Assembly (NCBI RefSeq): GCF_038957035.1
Contig: NZ_CP152412.1
Coordinates: 4,584,501 to 4,648,500, forward strand
Reading direction: 5' to 3'
DNA: 64,000 nucleotides
Source of the DNA: Bradyrhizobium sp. B097
GTDB taxonomy: Bacteria; Pseudomonadota; Alphaproteobacteria; Rhizobiales; Xanthobacteraceae
A program made the position numbers and the translations under genes. The notes under the pieces were generated by a model, which was not told the DNA's origin, ran no database searches, and was given only the letters and a program-made list of their open reading frames with translations. Below, in pieces: positions 1 to 10,566 of this stretch. Every line of letters begins with the position of its first letter. Position 1 is the stretch's first letter.

Positions 1-181
1 GCGGGGGCAGGGTCTCGCGATAGAACCGCGATGCATCGATGTTGAAGGCGCCGGCCGCGCCCATGGCACGGACCATGGCGAGCACCCGCGATTCCCATTC
101 CTGGTGGAACATCGGCTCGTTCGGCTCGGGCTCGACCTTGCCGAACCCGTCCATGCCGCCCATGTCGTGGACCCCGTTCAC
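1..181 (-). CDS. nthB: Nitrile hydratase subunit beta, N-terminal part (cut by window edge)
   Basis: Translation from a GTG at 181 gives a protein beginning (M)[13 protein letters not shown], the conserved opening of the nitrile hydratase beta subunit, followed by [12 protein letters not shown]. About 60 residues are visible before the left edge. The GTG overlaps the TGA of the alpha gene as GTGA, so the two are translationally coupled, as expected for an alpha-then-beta operon. The beta subunit carries no metal but contributes arginines near the active site of the alpha-beta heterodimer. An activator/chaperone gene usually follows beta; it would lie outside this window. Confidence 0.9.
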   Translation of the reverse strand, partial: MNGVHDMGGMDGFGKVEPEPNEPMFHQEWESRVLAMVRAMGAAGAFNIDASRFYRETLPP

Positions 182-807
182 GACGGGGCTCCCGGCGTTT
201 TCGCGAATCCGGTGCCGATCATGGAATCGCGCGTCACGAGGTCGGCGAGCTGTTCTTCGCTCCAGCCCTCGGTGCCTGCGGGCCGCATGGGCAGCACCAG
301 GAAGCGTGTTTCAGCCGTAGAGTCCCAGACCCGGATTTCGGTCTCCTTCGGCAGGCTGACGCCGAAATCGGCGAGCACGCCGCGCGGGTCCTTGACCGCG
401 CGCGAGCGATACGGCGAGGCCTTGTACCAGACCGGCGGCAGGCCGAGCATCTCCCAGGGGTAGCAGGAGCACAAAGTGCAGACGACCATGTTGTGGCGGC
501 CGGGCGTGTTCTCGATCGCGACCAGATGGTCGCCGACCCGGCTGACATGGCCGAGGGTGCCGACCGCCTTGCTGGCGTCCTCCAGCAGCGCCTTCTTGAA
601 GGCGGGATCGGCCCAGGCCTTGGCGACGACCCTGGCGCCGTTGTGCGGGCCGATCTTGGTCTCATAGGCCTGCACGATGACGTCGAGCGCGGCGGCCTCG
701 ACATAGCCCTTTTCGGTCAGGATCGATTCCAGCGCGCGCACGCGCAACTCGGTCTCCGACAGTTCGGAATGGTCGTGATCGTGGTGGTGATGATCATGTT
801 CGCTCAT
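178..807 (-). CDS. nthA: Nitrile hydratase subunit alpha, cobalt type
   Basis: 209 residues, the usual length. It hydrates nitriles to amides with beta. The metal-claw motif VCTLCSC is visible at about residue 109; threonine after the first cysteine is the signature of cobalt rather than iron enzymes, where serine is found (family knowledge). The second and third cysteines would be oxidised to sulfinic/sulfenic acid in the mature enzyme. The N terminus is His-rich (about seven His and several Asp in the first 14 residues), possibly a weak metal-binding tail; this part is not conserved in the family. The downstream beta start overlaps the stop. No regulator is adjacent. Confidence 0.95.
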   Translation of the reverse strand: MSEHDHHHHDHDHSELSETELRVRALESILTEKGYVEAAALDVIVQAYETKIGPHNGARVVAKAWADPAFKKALLEDASKAVGTLGHVSRVGDHLVAIENTPGRHNMVVCTLCSCYPWEMLGLPPVWYKASPYRSRAVKDPRGVLADFGVSLPKETEIRVWDSTAETRFLVLPMRPAGTEGWSEEQLADLVTRDSMIGTGFAKTPGAPS

Positions 808-881
808 GCCCAGAGAATAGGCGAAATCGCCGTGCTATGTCGAGGCAAGCCGTACACAACAATGCGAGCAGGGAGGTATGC

Positions 882-1688
882 GTGGTTGACGATGTGACGA
901 TCGAAAAGGGCCTCGGACCGGAGGGGCGCATCGCGGTGGTCCGTTTCGACCGCGGCGACGGTATCAACGCGCTGTCGCCGGAGGCACTGCGGCAGTTGAC
1001 CGATGCGGCGCGCAGCTTCGAGGACGATGGCGAGACCTCGGTGGTGGTGCTGACCGGCGGCGCCAAATCGTTCAGCGCCGGCTTCGACCTCAAGGATGCC
1101 GAGGGACGCTCGCGCCAGACCATGGATCTGGGCACGCTGCGCCGTCACCTGAAGCTCGGGCCGCGGCTGACGCGCGCCTGGCAGGAGATGGAGCAGGTCA
1201 CGATCGCCGCGATCGAGGGCTTTTGCGTCGGTGGCGGCGTAGCGCTCGCGGTCGCGCTGGATTTCCGGGTCATGGCGCGCGATGCGCATCTGCGCGTGCC
1301 GGAGATCGCGCTCGGCATGAACATGAGCTGGCAGAGCGTGCCGCGCATGCTGCATCTGATGGGGCCGGCGCGCACCAAGCAGGCCGTGATCCTGGCCGAC
1401 GACCGGATCTCGGCTGACGAGGCTTACGAATGGGGCCTGGTGGAGCAGGTGACTGATCCGGGCAAATCGTATGACGCTGCGATGGCGCTCGCGGCCAAGG
1501 TCGCCGCCCAGCCGCCGATTTCGGTGGCGATGACCAAGCTGACGGTCAACCGGCTGGCGCATGCGCTCGACGATCTCGCCAGCCACATGGATCTCGACCA
1601 GTTCGCGCTGGCGAGCCTGACCGACGACCACAAGGAGGGCGTCGCGGCCTTCCTCGGACGGCGCAAGCCGCGCTTCAGGGGGCGCTGA
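882..1688 (+). CDS. Enoyl-CoA hydratase/isomerase family protein (crotonase fold)
   Basis: Crotonase-fold protein of about 268 residues. The oxyanion-hole segments are visible: SAGFDLKD after the first beta strands, and AAIEGFCVGGGVALAVALDF with the GGG loop. The expected substrate is an acyl-CoA (hydration or isomerisation of a double bond), but the catalytic glutamates of bona fide crotonase are not both evident, so the reaction is open. I chose GTG at 882 because GGGAGGT lies at 871-877, just upstream; an in-frame ATG at 837 without an obvious ribosome site would add 15 residues. It is divergent from nthA, with only about 75 bases between the two starts. Confidence 0.85.
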   Translation: MVDDVTIEKGLGPEGRIAVVRFDRGDGINALSPEALRQLTDAARSFEDDGETSVVVLTGGAKSFSAGFDLKDAEGRSRQTMDLGTLRRHLKLGPRLTRAWQEMEQVTIAAIEGFCVGGGVALAVALDFRVMARDAHLRVPEIALGMNMSWQSVPRMLHLMGPARTKQAVILADDRISADEAYEWGLVEQVTDPGKSYDAAMALAAKVAAQPPISVAMTKLTVNRLAHALDDLASHMDLDQFALASLTDDHKEGVAAFLGRRKPRFRGR

Positions 1689-1697
1689 CAGCTGCGC

Positions 1698-2945
1698 CTA
1701 AGGTTTGGTGATGCGGTCGCGGCCGGCGAGGTCGGCCTCCCAGCCGAATACCGAGCGGCCGTCGAGGTCAGGCGAACGGGCGCGCTCGTTGGCGACGTAA
1801 GCATCGAAGGACGGGCCGGTTGCGGTCAGCTCAAGCCTGCGGGCCTGGTCGTCCAGCCGCTTCAGCGCCTGCAGTTCCTCGTCGCGGCCGAGCTTGGCCT
1901 GCCGCACCGCCGACTTCAGCACGCCGATGGTCTCGTCATAGACCTTGATCGGCACCGGAAACGGATGACGGTCCTTGCCGCCATGCGCGAGCGAGAAACG
2001 CGCCGGATCGCGGAAACGGTACGGCGTCCCGTGGACGACCTCGGCGACCATGGCGAGGGACTCCACGGTGCGGGCGCCGACGCCGGGCGTGAGCAGCAGC
2101 TCGGGGAAATCCAGCGGCCCGCGCTCGGCCGCGGCGGCGAGGGTGCCGTGCAGGCGGCGGATGAAGACATCGCTCGAGCGCACATCGTGATGCGCGGGCA
2201 TGATCAGGTGCAAGAGATCGCCCTGCGCCGCCACCTTCTCGGTCAGCTCGGCATATTCATGCGCGATGCCATCGGGACCGAGCGCGGCAAGCAAGTCGAG
2301 CTGCGCCTGGCGCGAGGCGTCGGCGCGGTGATCGGTGAGATTGACGATCTCGCCCTGCGCTGGACCATCGATCGCGCTGTGCGGCTCATCGACGAAGCTG
2401 CGCAGCCCCTCGGAATGCCAGTGGTAACGTCGCGCCTGGCGCTTGTGATCGTTCATGCCTTGCTGGACCACGGTCCATTGCCCGTCCGCGGTGACGAAGA
2501 AGCCATGCAGATAGAGCTCGAAACCGTCCTGGACCGCGGCGCTGTCGACCTTGGCGACCAGGCGGCTGGCGCGGGTGAGGGCGACGCCGTCGAAGCCGGT
2601 CCGGTCGCCCAGCGCCGTCAGCTCGTCCGGCGTGCGCCGCGAATGCTTGCCGCGGCCGCCGCAAACGTAGATGCCGAGCTCGTCCTGCAGTGGCGCGAGC
2701 CCGCGCTTGAGCGCGCCGATCACGCTCGTGGTGATACCAGACGAATGCCAGTCCATGCCCATCACGGCGCCGAACGACTGGAACCAAAACGGATGCGAGA
2801 GCCGCTGCAGGAACGCGTCGCGGCCGTAATGATGGACCACGGCCTGGGTGATGATCGCGCCCAGCGTCGCCATGCGCTCGGCCAGCCACGGCGGCACGCG
2901 TCCACCATGGAGCGGGAGATCGGCGCTGCCGGTACGTCGGGCCAT
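1698..2945 (-). CDS. DUF763 domain-containing protein
   Basis: 415 residues. The N terminus MARRTGSADLPLHGGRVPPW is the diagnostic opening of the DUF763 family found in archaea and bacteria; further family-like segments are GMDWHSSGITT and ICVGGRGKHS-type text (here YVCGGRGKHSRRTP) near residue 80. The biochemical role is not established; some annotations suggest a nucleotide or DNA-processing function, which the sequence alone does not prove. The start at 2945 is fixed by the family N terminus; an upstream in-frame extension of 103 codons has no homologous feel. It is convergent with the enoyl-CoA hydratase gene (9 bp apart). Confidence 0.85.
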   Translation of the reverse strand: MARRTGSADLPLHGGRVPPWLAERMATLGAIITQAVVHHYGRDAFLQRLSHPFWFQSFGAVMGMDWHSSGITTSVIGALKRGLAPLQDELGIYVCGGRGKHSRRTPDELTALGDRTGFDGVALTRASRLVAKVDSAAVQDGFELYLHGFFVTADGQWTVVQQGMNDHKRQARRYHWHSEGLRSFVDEPHSAIDGPAQGEIVNLTDHRADASRQAQLDLLAALGPDGIAHEYAELTEKVAAQGDLLHLIMPAHHDVRSSDVFIRRLHGTLAAAAERGPLDFPELLLTPGVGARTVESLAMVAEVVHGTPYRFRDPARFSLAHGGKDRHPFPVPIKVYDETIGVLKSAVRQAKLGRDEELQALKRLDDQARRLELTATGPSFDAYVANERARSPDLDGRSVFGWEADLAGRDRITKP

Positions 2946-3180
2946 CGGTCTCCAAGCCTCGAACTGGTGTCGTTGAGTCGGGGGCAGACTATCAGGCAAA
3001 GCCTTCGCGGGTTGTTGAATCCCCGCATAAGACCGACACACAGAACGGAATTCCTTAGCTTTTTCTTGAAAGTTTCCCTTCATAAAAAAGCGCGAAATCC
3101 TCCATAAGGGTGTCGTAACGGGGTGGTTCCCCGACATAAGATTGTCGCGCCGTCTGGAAAAGCTCGGAAAATCCGAAATC

Positions 3181-3882
3181 ATGATCATGGACCGTGGAAT
3201 TGCCGGTGCGATGGGCAAGGGCGCTCTGTCTGGGCCTCGGTCGCCGCGTCTCAACCGCCGGGCGTTTCTGTTCGGCTCCGCTGCCGGTCTTGCCGCACTG
3301 GGCCTGGCCGGTTGTGCATCCGACTACATGAGCCTGGCCGAGGCGGAGAAAGTCTACGGGCCCGTACCTGACGAGAAATTCCCGATCCCCGCGGTCGATG
3401 TTAGCAAGGTCAAACCGCAATATTTTCGCAAGACAGTGCACTACGACAGCGACGAGGCGCCCGGTACGATCATCATCGATCCGAGCAAGTACTATGTTTA
3501 CCGCATTGAAGGTGAAGGAAACGCGACCCGCTATGGCGCCAATGTCGGCCGCGATGGATTCCGGTGGAGCGGGGAGGCTTATGTCGGGCGCAAAGCCGAA
3601 TGGCCTATCTGGACGCCACCCAAGGAGATGATCGCGCGCCAGCCGGAGGCGGGCAAATATGCCCGCGGCATGCCGGGAGGTCTCGACAATCCACTCGGTG
3701 CCCGCGTGCTCTACCTCTATCAAAACGGGGCGTACACGCTGTACACGATCTATAGCACCAGCGACCCCGAAACGATCGGGAACGGCATTACGAGCGGCTG
3801 TACCGGCCTCCTCAGTCAGGACATGATCGACCTCTATTCGCGAACGCCGCTCAAAACGAAGGTGATCGTGCTCCCGGCCTAG
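3181..3882 (+). CDS. L,D-transpeptidase (YkuD)-family lipoprotein with altered catalytic motif
   Basis: About 233 residues. The N terminus has RLNRRAFLFGSAAGLAALG followed by LAGC: a twin-arginine-like signal peptide ending in a lipobox, so an outer-membrane- or periplasm-anchored lipoprotein is predicted. The body matches bacterial L,D-transpeptidases that cross-link peptidoglycan (PGTIIIDPSKYYVYRIE, RYGANVGRDGFRWSGEA, YARGMPGG, NPLGARVLYLY). The active-site block, however, reads TIYSTSDPETIG...ITSGCTGLLSQDMIDLY: the cysteine is kept, but the usual HG and the arginine of SxGCIR are replaced. Start uncertain: ATG 3181 or 3187 preferred over TTG 3142. Confidence 0.85.
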   Translation: MIMDRGIAGAMGKGALSGPRSPRLNRRAFLFGSAAGLAALGLAGCASDYMSLAEAEKVYGPVPDEKFPIPAVDVSKVKPQYFRKTVHYDSDEAPGTIIIDPSKYYVYRIEGEGNATRYGANVGRDGFRWSGEAYVGRKAEWPIWTPPKEMIARQPEAGKYARGMPGGLDNPLGARVLYLYQNGAYTLYTIYSTSDPETIGNGITSGCTGLLSQDMIDLYSRTPLKTKVIVLPA

Positions 3883-4648
3883 GCAACGGCAGGCCGAAGA
3901 TGCGCTCGCATCGGAGCAGGCGGCCGTCGCGGCGGGTCGCATTCACGCACGATGCGGACAAGAAAATACGACGCGCTTTCGGATCGAAGGCGCGCGTATC
4001 CGGTCAGCGCGATCCGGCTGTTCGCGCAGATGCTTGGTGAAAGCCTTCCGCAGGTCTTTCGATTGCGCCGCCTTCGCCATCTTCGGCAGCGTCTTCACCT
4101 GCGGCTATGACCGACACCGGCGTGTCGCAGACGTCGCAAGGATATTCGACCAACTCCGTGGTCAGCCGGACATACCAGGAGCGACCTTAGGGATCGCAGC
4201 GCCGATGATCGCTGCGCCCGAACGCGACGGTCTTATGGGATGCGTTGCGACGGCCATATGGGATGAAACGGCCTTATGGGATGAAATGCGAACCGTATAG
4301 GGGAAGCCACGCTGGGCCGCCAAACTGGATCGGCTTCCATATCCGAAATTCGCATAAGGTATATTATGGAATATTTATATCTACAATTAGATCAGATATT
4401 TAGTGGGAAATCTTCGCACCAGCCCGCAGCTTGGCGGCTGTCCGGGCTTGTCCCGATCGTTGCTCCTGCTGGTCCAGACGCGATAGCGATCCACGCGCAC
4501 GCGTCTCGTCAGAAAGCCGATATTGCCGCGGCGTACGGACGCTGCAATAAGCGCCAGCTGTGCAGAGATCGCTGGTGACCCCGCGGCATCAGGTCCGTAT
4601 AGGATGGCATCTCAGAACAACAACAAGCCTCTCGAGGGAGCAAACCCA
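3883..4648. other. Intergenic region without a convincing gene
   Basis: 766 bases between the L,D-transpeptidase and the TRAP operon. A plus-strand frame at 4034-4300 (88 codons) resembles no family and includes three near-copies of a TATGGGATG-containing word between 4233 and 4285. On the minus strand a short frame around 4020-4190 reads TTELVEYPCDVCDTPVSV with a CxxC pair but lacks a good start, so it may be a gene remnant. The stretch 4340-4410 is clearly AT-richer than its surroundings and probably carries the promoter of the TRAP operon. Confidence 0.5.
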
Positions 4649-5668
4649 ATGAGCTTTTCACGACGCACGCTGCTGAAGGTCTCCGCCGCTTCCGCCGTCC
4701 TGGGCGGAATTGGCGCGCCGTATGTTGCGCGCGCCCAGTCGGCCGAGTTCTCGTACAAATTCGCCAACAATTTGCCGGAGTCGCATCCGTTCGTGGCGCG
4801 TGCCCGGGAGATGGCCGCGGCGATCAAGACCGAGACCAACGGCCGGTTCGACCTGCAGGTGTTCCCAAATAGCCAGCTCGGCTCCGATACGGACATGCTG
4901 AGCCAGGTGCGCTCCGGCGGCGTCGAGTTCTTCACGCTGTCCGGCCTGATTCTGGCGACCCTGGTGCCGGCAGCCTCGATCAACGGCATCGGTTTCGCAT
5001 TCCCGGACTATCCCACGGTCTGGAAGGCCATGGATGGCGAGCTCGGCGCCTATGTGCGCGGCGAGATCAACAAGGCCGGCCTCGAGGTTATGGACAAGAT
5101 CTGGGACAACGGCTTCCGCCAGACCACGTCGTCGACCAAGCCGATCACCGGTCCGGACGATCTCAAGGGCTTCAAGATCCGCGTGCCGGTGTCGCCGCTG
5201 TGGACCTCGATGTTCAAGGCGTTCGATGCATCGCCCGCCTCGATCAATTTCAGCGAGGTCTATTCGGCGCTGCAGACCAAGATCGTCGAAGGCCAGGAAA
5301 ACCCGCTGGCGCTGATCTCGGCCGCCAAGCTGTATGAGGTGCAGAAGTACTGCTCGCTGACCAACCACATGTGGGACGGCTTCTGGTTCCTGATGAACCG
5401 CAGAGCCTGGGCGGCGCTGCCGGACGATATCAAGACCATCGTCGCCAAGAACGTCAACGCGGCCGCCGTCAAGGAGCGCGAGGACACCGAGAAGCTCAAC
5501 GCCACCGTGAAGCAGGAGCTCACGGGCAAGGGCCTCGTGTTCAACCAGCCCGAGGTCGGGCCGTTCCGCGACAAGCTGCGCGCCGCCGGCTTCTACGCCG
5601 AGTGGAAGGGCAAGTACGGCGAGAAGGCCTGGGATCTGCTCGAGAAGTCCGTCGGCAAACTGTCCTGA
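4649..5668 (+). CDS. dctP: TRAP transporter substrate-binding protein, DctP family
   Basis: 339 residues. The first 29 residues, MSFSRRTLLKVSAASAVLGG..., form a Tat-type signal (SRRTLLK) ending near ARAQS. The mature part has DctP-family text: YKFANNLPESHPFVARAREMA, NSQLGSDTDMLSQVRSGGVEF, LKGFKIRVP with the arginine that pairs with a substrate carboxylate, and EVYSALQTKIVEGQENP. It therefore binds an organic acid in the periplasm for the permease encoded next. The start is fixed by GAGGGAG about 8 bases before ATG 4649. Gap to the permease gene is 35 bp. Substrate not deducible; the acyl-CoA synthetase downstream suggests a monocarboxylate. Confidence 0.93.
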   Translation: MSFSRRTLLKVSAASAVLGGIGAPYVARAQSAEFSYKFANNLPESHPFVARAREMAAAIKTETNGRFDLQVFPNSQLGSDTDMLSQVRSGGVEFFTLSGLILATLVPAASINGIGFAFPDYPTVWKAMDGELGAYVRGEINKAGLEVMDKIWDNGFRQTTSSTKPITGPDDLKGFKIRVPVSPLWTSMFKAFDASPASINFSEVYSALQTKIVEGQENPLALISAAKLYEVQKYCSLTNHMWDGFWFLMNRRAWAALPDDIKTIVAKNVNAAAVKEREDTEKLNATVKQELTGKGLVFNQPEVGPFRDKLRAAGFYAEWKGKYGEKAWDLLEKSVGKLS

Positions 5669-5703
5669 TCGATCACGCGGGAGGCTTGCCAGGAGGATTT
5701 GCC

Positions 5704-7590
5704 ATGGCTCATGTCGAGATGACGCCGGCCGTGGCCGGCGAGGCGGCGTCACAGCCCCCTCGCCGCCGCTCTGTTCTCGGTTCCATCGAGGCTGCGCTCG
5801 GATGGCTGGTCGAAATCCCGGCGGCGATCCTTGTCGTCGCCGAGGTCGTCATCCTGTTCGCCGGTGTGGTGTCGCGCTACGTGCTGCATGCGCCGCTGAT
5901 CTGGTCCGACGAACTGGCGTCGATCCTGTTCCTGTGGCTTGCGATGCTGGGGTCGGCGGTCGCGTTCCGCCGCGGCGAGCACATGCGCATGACTGCGCTG
6001 GTCGCGAGCGCCGGGCCGAGGCTATGGGTCTATCTCGACGTGGTCGCGACCTGCGCCGCGCTGGCGTTCCTGATCCTGATCGTGCGGCCGGCCTATGAAT
6101 ACGCCTACGAGGAAAGCTTCATCACGACGCCGGCGCTGCAGATTTCCAACACCTGGCGCGCGGCGGCGCTGCCGGTCGGCACCTGCCTGATGGCGCTGTT
6201 TGCGCTGCTGCGGCTGGCGCGGGTCGGCGACTTCAAAACCTTCCTGCTGGCCGCGCTGACGGTCGTCGCGCTGATCGGGGTGTTCTGGCTGGCGCAGCCG
6301 ATGCTGCGGCCGCTCGGCAACCTCAATCTGATCATCTTCTTCGTCGGCGTGGTCGGCTTCTGCGTGTTCGCCGGCGTGCCGATCGGCTTTGCCTTCGGCA
6401 TGGCGATCTTCGGCTATCTGGCGCTGACGACGCGGACGCCGCTGATGGTGCTGGTCGGCCGCATGGACGAGGGCATGAGCCACCTCATCCTGCTGTCGGT
6501 GCCGCTGTTCGTCTTTCTCGGCCTCCTGATCGAGATGACCGGCATGGCGCGCGCGATGGTGGCGTTCCTGGCGAGCCTGCTCGGGCATGTCCGCGGCGGC
6601 CTGCATTACGTGCTGGTCGGCGCCATGTACCTGGTCTCCGGCATCTCCGGATCGAAGGCCGCCGACATGGCCGCCGTCGCACCCGTGCTGTTTCCGGAAA
6701 TGAAGGAGCGCGGCGCCAAGCCGGGCGATCTGGTCGCCCTGCTCGCCGCCACCGGCGCGCAGACCGAAACCATTCCGCCGAGCCTCGTGCTGATCACGAT
6801 CGGCTCGGTCACCGGCGTCTCGATCTCGGCGTTGTTCACCGGCGGCCTGTTGCCGGGCGTCGTGCTGGCAATCACGCTGTCGGGATTGGTGTGGTGGCGC
6901 TACCGCGGCGAGAATTTGAGCCACGTGCAGCGCGCCACCGGCAGCGAGATCGGCAAGGCGCTGGTGTTCGCCCTGCCCGCATTGGCCCTGCCCTTCGTGA
7001 TCCGCTACGCCGTGGTCGAAGGCATCGCGACAGCCACCGAAGTCTCGACCATCGGCATCGTCTACGCCTTCGTCATCGGCCTCCTGATCTACCGCAAGTT
7101 CAACTGGCGGCGGCTGGTGCCGATGCTGATCGACACGGCGTGCCTGTCGGGCGCGATCCTTTTCATCATCGGCACTGCGACCGGCATGGCCTGGGGCCTG
7201 ACCCAGTCCGGCTTCTCGCGGGCGCTGGCCGCGTCGATGACCGGGCTGCCCGGCGGTTCGGCGACCTTCATCGCGGTCTCGATCCTGGCCTTCGTGATCC
7301 TCGGCAGCGTGCTGGAAGGCATTCCGGCGATCGTGCTGTTCGGGCCGCTGCTGTTTCCGATCGCACGGCAGGTCGGCGTCCATGAGGTGCACTATGCCAT
7401 GATCATCATCCTGGCGATGGGCATCGGACTGTTCGCGCCGCCGTTCGGCGTCGGCTATTATGCCGCCTGCGCCATCGGGCGCGTCGATCCGGCCGAGGGT
7501 ATCCGGCCGATCTGGGGTTACATGCTGGCGCTGTTGATCGGCCTGATCATCGTCGCCATCTTCCCCTGGATATCGATCGGTTTCCTTTAA
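5704..7590 (+). CDS. dctQM: TRAP transporter fused permease, DctQ-DctM
   Basis: 628 residues from ATG 5704, preceded by AGGAGGA. The first part (about 1-190) has the four-helix DctQ pattern (VSRYVLHAPLIWSDELASILFLWLAMLG...FRRGEHMRM), and the rest is the large DctM permease (GVPIGFAFGMAIFGYLA, LLSVPLFVFLGLLIEMTG, GGLHYVLVGAMYLVSGISGSKAADMAAVAPVLFPEM, TGAQTETIPPSLVLI, final PPFGVGYYAACAIGR). The small and large subunits are thus one polypeptide, a known variant. It drives sodium-coupled uptake of the ligand delivered by DctP. 25 bp separate it from the acyl-CoA synthetase gene, consistent with one operon. Confidence 0.94.
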   Translation: MAHVEMTPAVAGEAASQPPRRRSVLGSIEAALGWLVEIPAAILVVAEVVILFAGVVSRYVLHAPLIWSDELASILFLWLAMLGSAVAFRRGEHMRMTALVASAGPRLWVYLDVVATCAALAFLILIVRPAYEYAYEESFITTPALQISNTWRAAALPVGTCLMALFALLRLARVGDFKTFLLAALTVVALIGVFWLAQPMLRPLGNLNLIIFFVGVVGFCVFAGVPIGFAFGMAIFGYLALTTRTPLMVLVGRMDEGMSHLILLSVPLFVFLGLLIEMTGMARAMVAFLASLLGHVRGGLHYVLVGAMYLVSGISGSKAADMAAVAPVLFPEMKERGAKPGDLVALLAATGAQTETIPPSLVLITIGSVTGVSISALFTGGLLPGVVLAITLSGLVWWRYRGENLSHVQRATGSEIGKALVFALPALALPFVIRYAVVEGIATATEVSTIGIVYAFVIGLLIYRKFNWRRLVPMLIDTACLSGAILFIIGTATGMAWGLTQSGFSRALAASMTGLPGGSATFIAVSILAFVILGSVLEGIPAIVLFGPLLFPIARQVGVHEVHYAMIIILAMGIGLFAPPFGVGYYAACAIGRVDPAEGIRPIWGYMLALLIGLIIVAIFPWISIGFL

Positions 7591-7615
7591 AGCACCTTGC
7601 GGATGGGATAGAGCC

Positions 7616-9265
7616 ATGAGTGCAGCTCAAAACCAGTACTCGATCGGGCTGGACAAGACGCCCGCCAACTACGTGCCGCTAACGCCGCTGAGCTTCCTGG
7701 CACGCTCGGCCGCCGTCTATCCCGACCATGTCAGTGCGGTCTATGAGGGCCGCAGCTTCACCTGGAAACAGACCTTTGAGCGCTGCAAGCGCTTCGCGTC
7801 CTATCTTGCAGACCGCGGCATCGGCCATGGCGACACGGTCGCGGCGATGCTGCCGAACATCCCGGCGATGAACGAATTGCACTTTGCGGTGCCGATGACC
7901 GGCGCGGTGCTGAATGCGCTGAACATCCGCCTCGATGCGGAATCGATCGCGTTCCAGCTCGATCATGGCGGCGCCAGGATCATCCTGGTCGACCCGGAAT
8001 TCTCCGGCGTGATCGCGGAAGCCTTGACCCTGATGACGGGCGCAAAGCCGTTCGTGATCGACGTCGACGATGCCGCCTTCAGTGGCGGCAAGCGGATCGG
8101 CGAGATCGAGTATGAGGCGGCTGTCGCCTCCGGCGATCCCGGATTCGCCGAGCGGCCGCCGGCCGACGAATGGGATGCGATCGCGCTGAGCTACACGTCG
8201 GGCACGACAGGCAATCCGAAGGGCGTGGTGACCCATCACCGCGGCGCCTATCTCAACGCCGTCAGCAACATCCTCGCCGGCAATCTCGGCCAGCATCCGG
8301 TCTATCTCTGGACGCTGCCGATGTTTCACTGCAACGGCTGGTGCTTCCCCTGGACGATCGCGGCGACCGCCGGCGTCAATGTCTGCCTGCGCAAGGTCGA
8401 TCCGGCAAAAATCTTCGAGCTGATCCCGCAGCACGGCGTCACCCACATGTGCGGCGCGCCGATCGTCTACAACACGCTGATCAACGCGCCCGATGCGCCG
8501 AAGGCCGGCAAGGCGAAGCCCGTCGTCGGCCTGATCGCCGGCGCGGCGCCGCCGGTTGCCGTCCTCGAAGGCGCCGAGCGCATCGGCATCAAGCTGACCC
8601 ATGTCTACGGGCTGACCGAAGTCTACGGCCCCGCCTCGGTCTGCGCCGAGCAGCCGGGCTGGGACGAGCTGTCGGCCGATGCGCGCGCGCAGCTGAAGCG
8701 ACGCCAGGGCGTGGCCTATCCGCTGCAGGAAGACGTCACCGTGCTCGATCCCGAGACCATGCGCGAGGTGCCGCGCGACGGCGAGACCATCGGCGAGGTC
8801 ATGTTCCGCGGCAACATCGTGATGAAGGGCTACCTGAAGAACGAGAAGGCGACGCAGGAAGTCTTCGCCGGCGGCTGGTTTCACACCGGCGATCTCGGCG
8901 TGCTCGACGAGCACGGCTACGTCATCATCAAGGACCGCTCCAAGGACATCATCATCTCCGGCGGCGAGAACGTCTCCTCGGTCGAGGTCGAGGATATCCT
9001 CTACAAGCACCCGGCGGTGCTGTTTGCCGCTGTTGTCGCAAAGCCCGATCCGAAATGGGGCGAAGTGCCCTGCGCTTTCCTGGAGCTGAAGGACGGCGCC
9101 AAGGCGACCGAGGCCGAGATCATCGCCTATTGCCGCGAGCACATGCCGGGCTTCAAGACGCCGAAATCGGTGGTGTTCGGCGTGATCCCGAAGACATCCA
9201 CCGGCAAGATCCAGAAATTCCTGCTGCGCAACCAGGTCGGGTCGGCCAAGGCGATCTCGGCCTGA
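7616..9265 (+). CDS. AMP-forming acyl-CoA synthetase
   Basis: 549 residues, the normal length of class I adenylate-forming ligases. Visible motifs: A3/P-loop YTSGTTGNPKGVVTHH near 197, HVYGLTEVYGPASV (A5), GWFHTGDLGVLDEHGYVIIKDRSKDIIISGGENVSS (A7-A8), and the catalytic lysine in KTSTGKIQKFLLR near the C terminus. The enzyme makes an acyl-AMP and then acyl-CoA from a carboxylic acid. The tryptophan-rich LWTLPMFHCNGWCFPW is typical of the medium-chain/AlkK-like subgroup. Directly downstream of the TRAP genes, it probably activates the imported acid. The chain-length preference is not readable from sequence alone. Confidence 0.93.
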   Translation: MSAAQNQYSIGLDKTPANYVPLTPLSFLARSAAVYPDHVSAVYEGRSFTWKQTFERCKRFASYLADRGIGHGDTVAAMLPNIPAMNELHFAVPMTGAVLNALNIRLDAESIAFQLDHGGARIILVDPEFSGVIAEALTLMTGAKPFVIDVDDAAFSGGKRIGEIEYEAAVASGDPGFAERPPADEWDAIALSYTSGTTGNPKGVVTHHRGAYLNAVSNILAGNLGQHPVYLWTLPMFHCNGWCFPWTIAATAGVNVCLRKVDPAKIFELIPQHGVTHMCGAPIVYNTLINAPDAPKAGKAKPVVGLIAGAAPPVAVLEGAERIGIKLTHVYGLTEVYGPASVCAEQPGWDELSADARAQLKRRQGVAYPLQEDVTVLDPETMREVPRDGETIGEVMFRGNIVMKGYLKNEKATQEVFAGGWFHTGDLGVLDEHGYVIIKDRSKDIIISGGENVSSVEVEDILYKHPAVLFAAVVAKPDPKWGEVPCAFLELKDGAKATEAEIIAYCREHMPGFKTPKSVVFGVIPKTSTGKIQKFLLRNQVGSAKAISA

Positions 9266-9429
9266 ACAAAAGCCGCCTTCAGTGTCGTGCAGCGCACTCT
9301 TGCCTCATAGACGCTGTCGTCCCGGCGAAAGCCGGGACCCATAACCACAGGGTTGCGTCGTTGGAGTGCGATGTGGCCCAGCGTTGCAACACAACTGGCA
9401 TTCGTGGCTATGGGTCCCTGTGTCTTGGA

Positions 9430-10519
<1,090 letters not shown>

Positions 10520-10566
10520 CAGTTGCCGGGTCAAGCCCGGGACGACAGCGAGTATGTGGCGCCGGC

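Noticed and set aside
4034..4300. 88-codon plus-strand frame with repeated TATGGGATG words
   Set aside because: No family likeness, no ribosome site, and its tail is made of short repeats; treated as noncoding.
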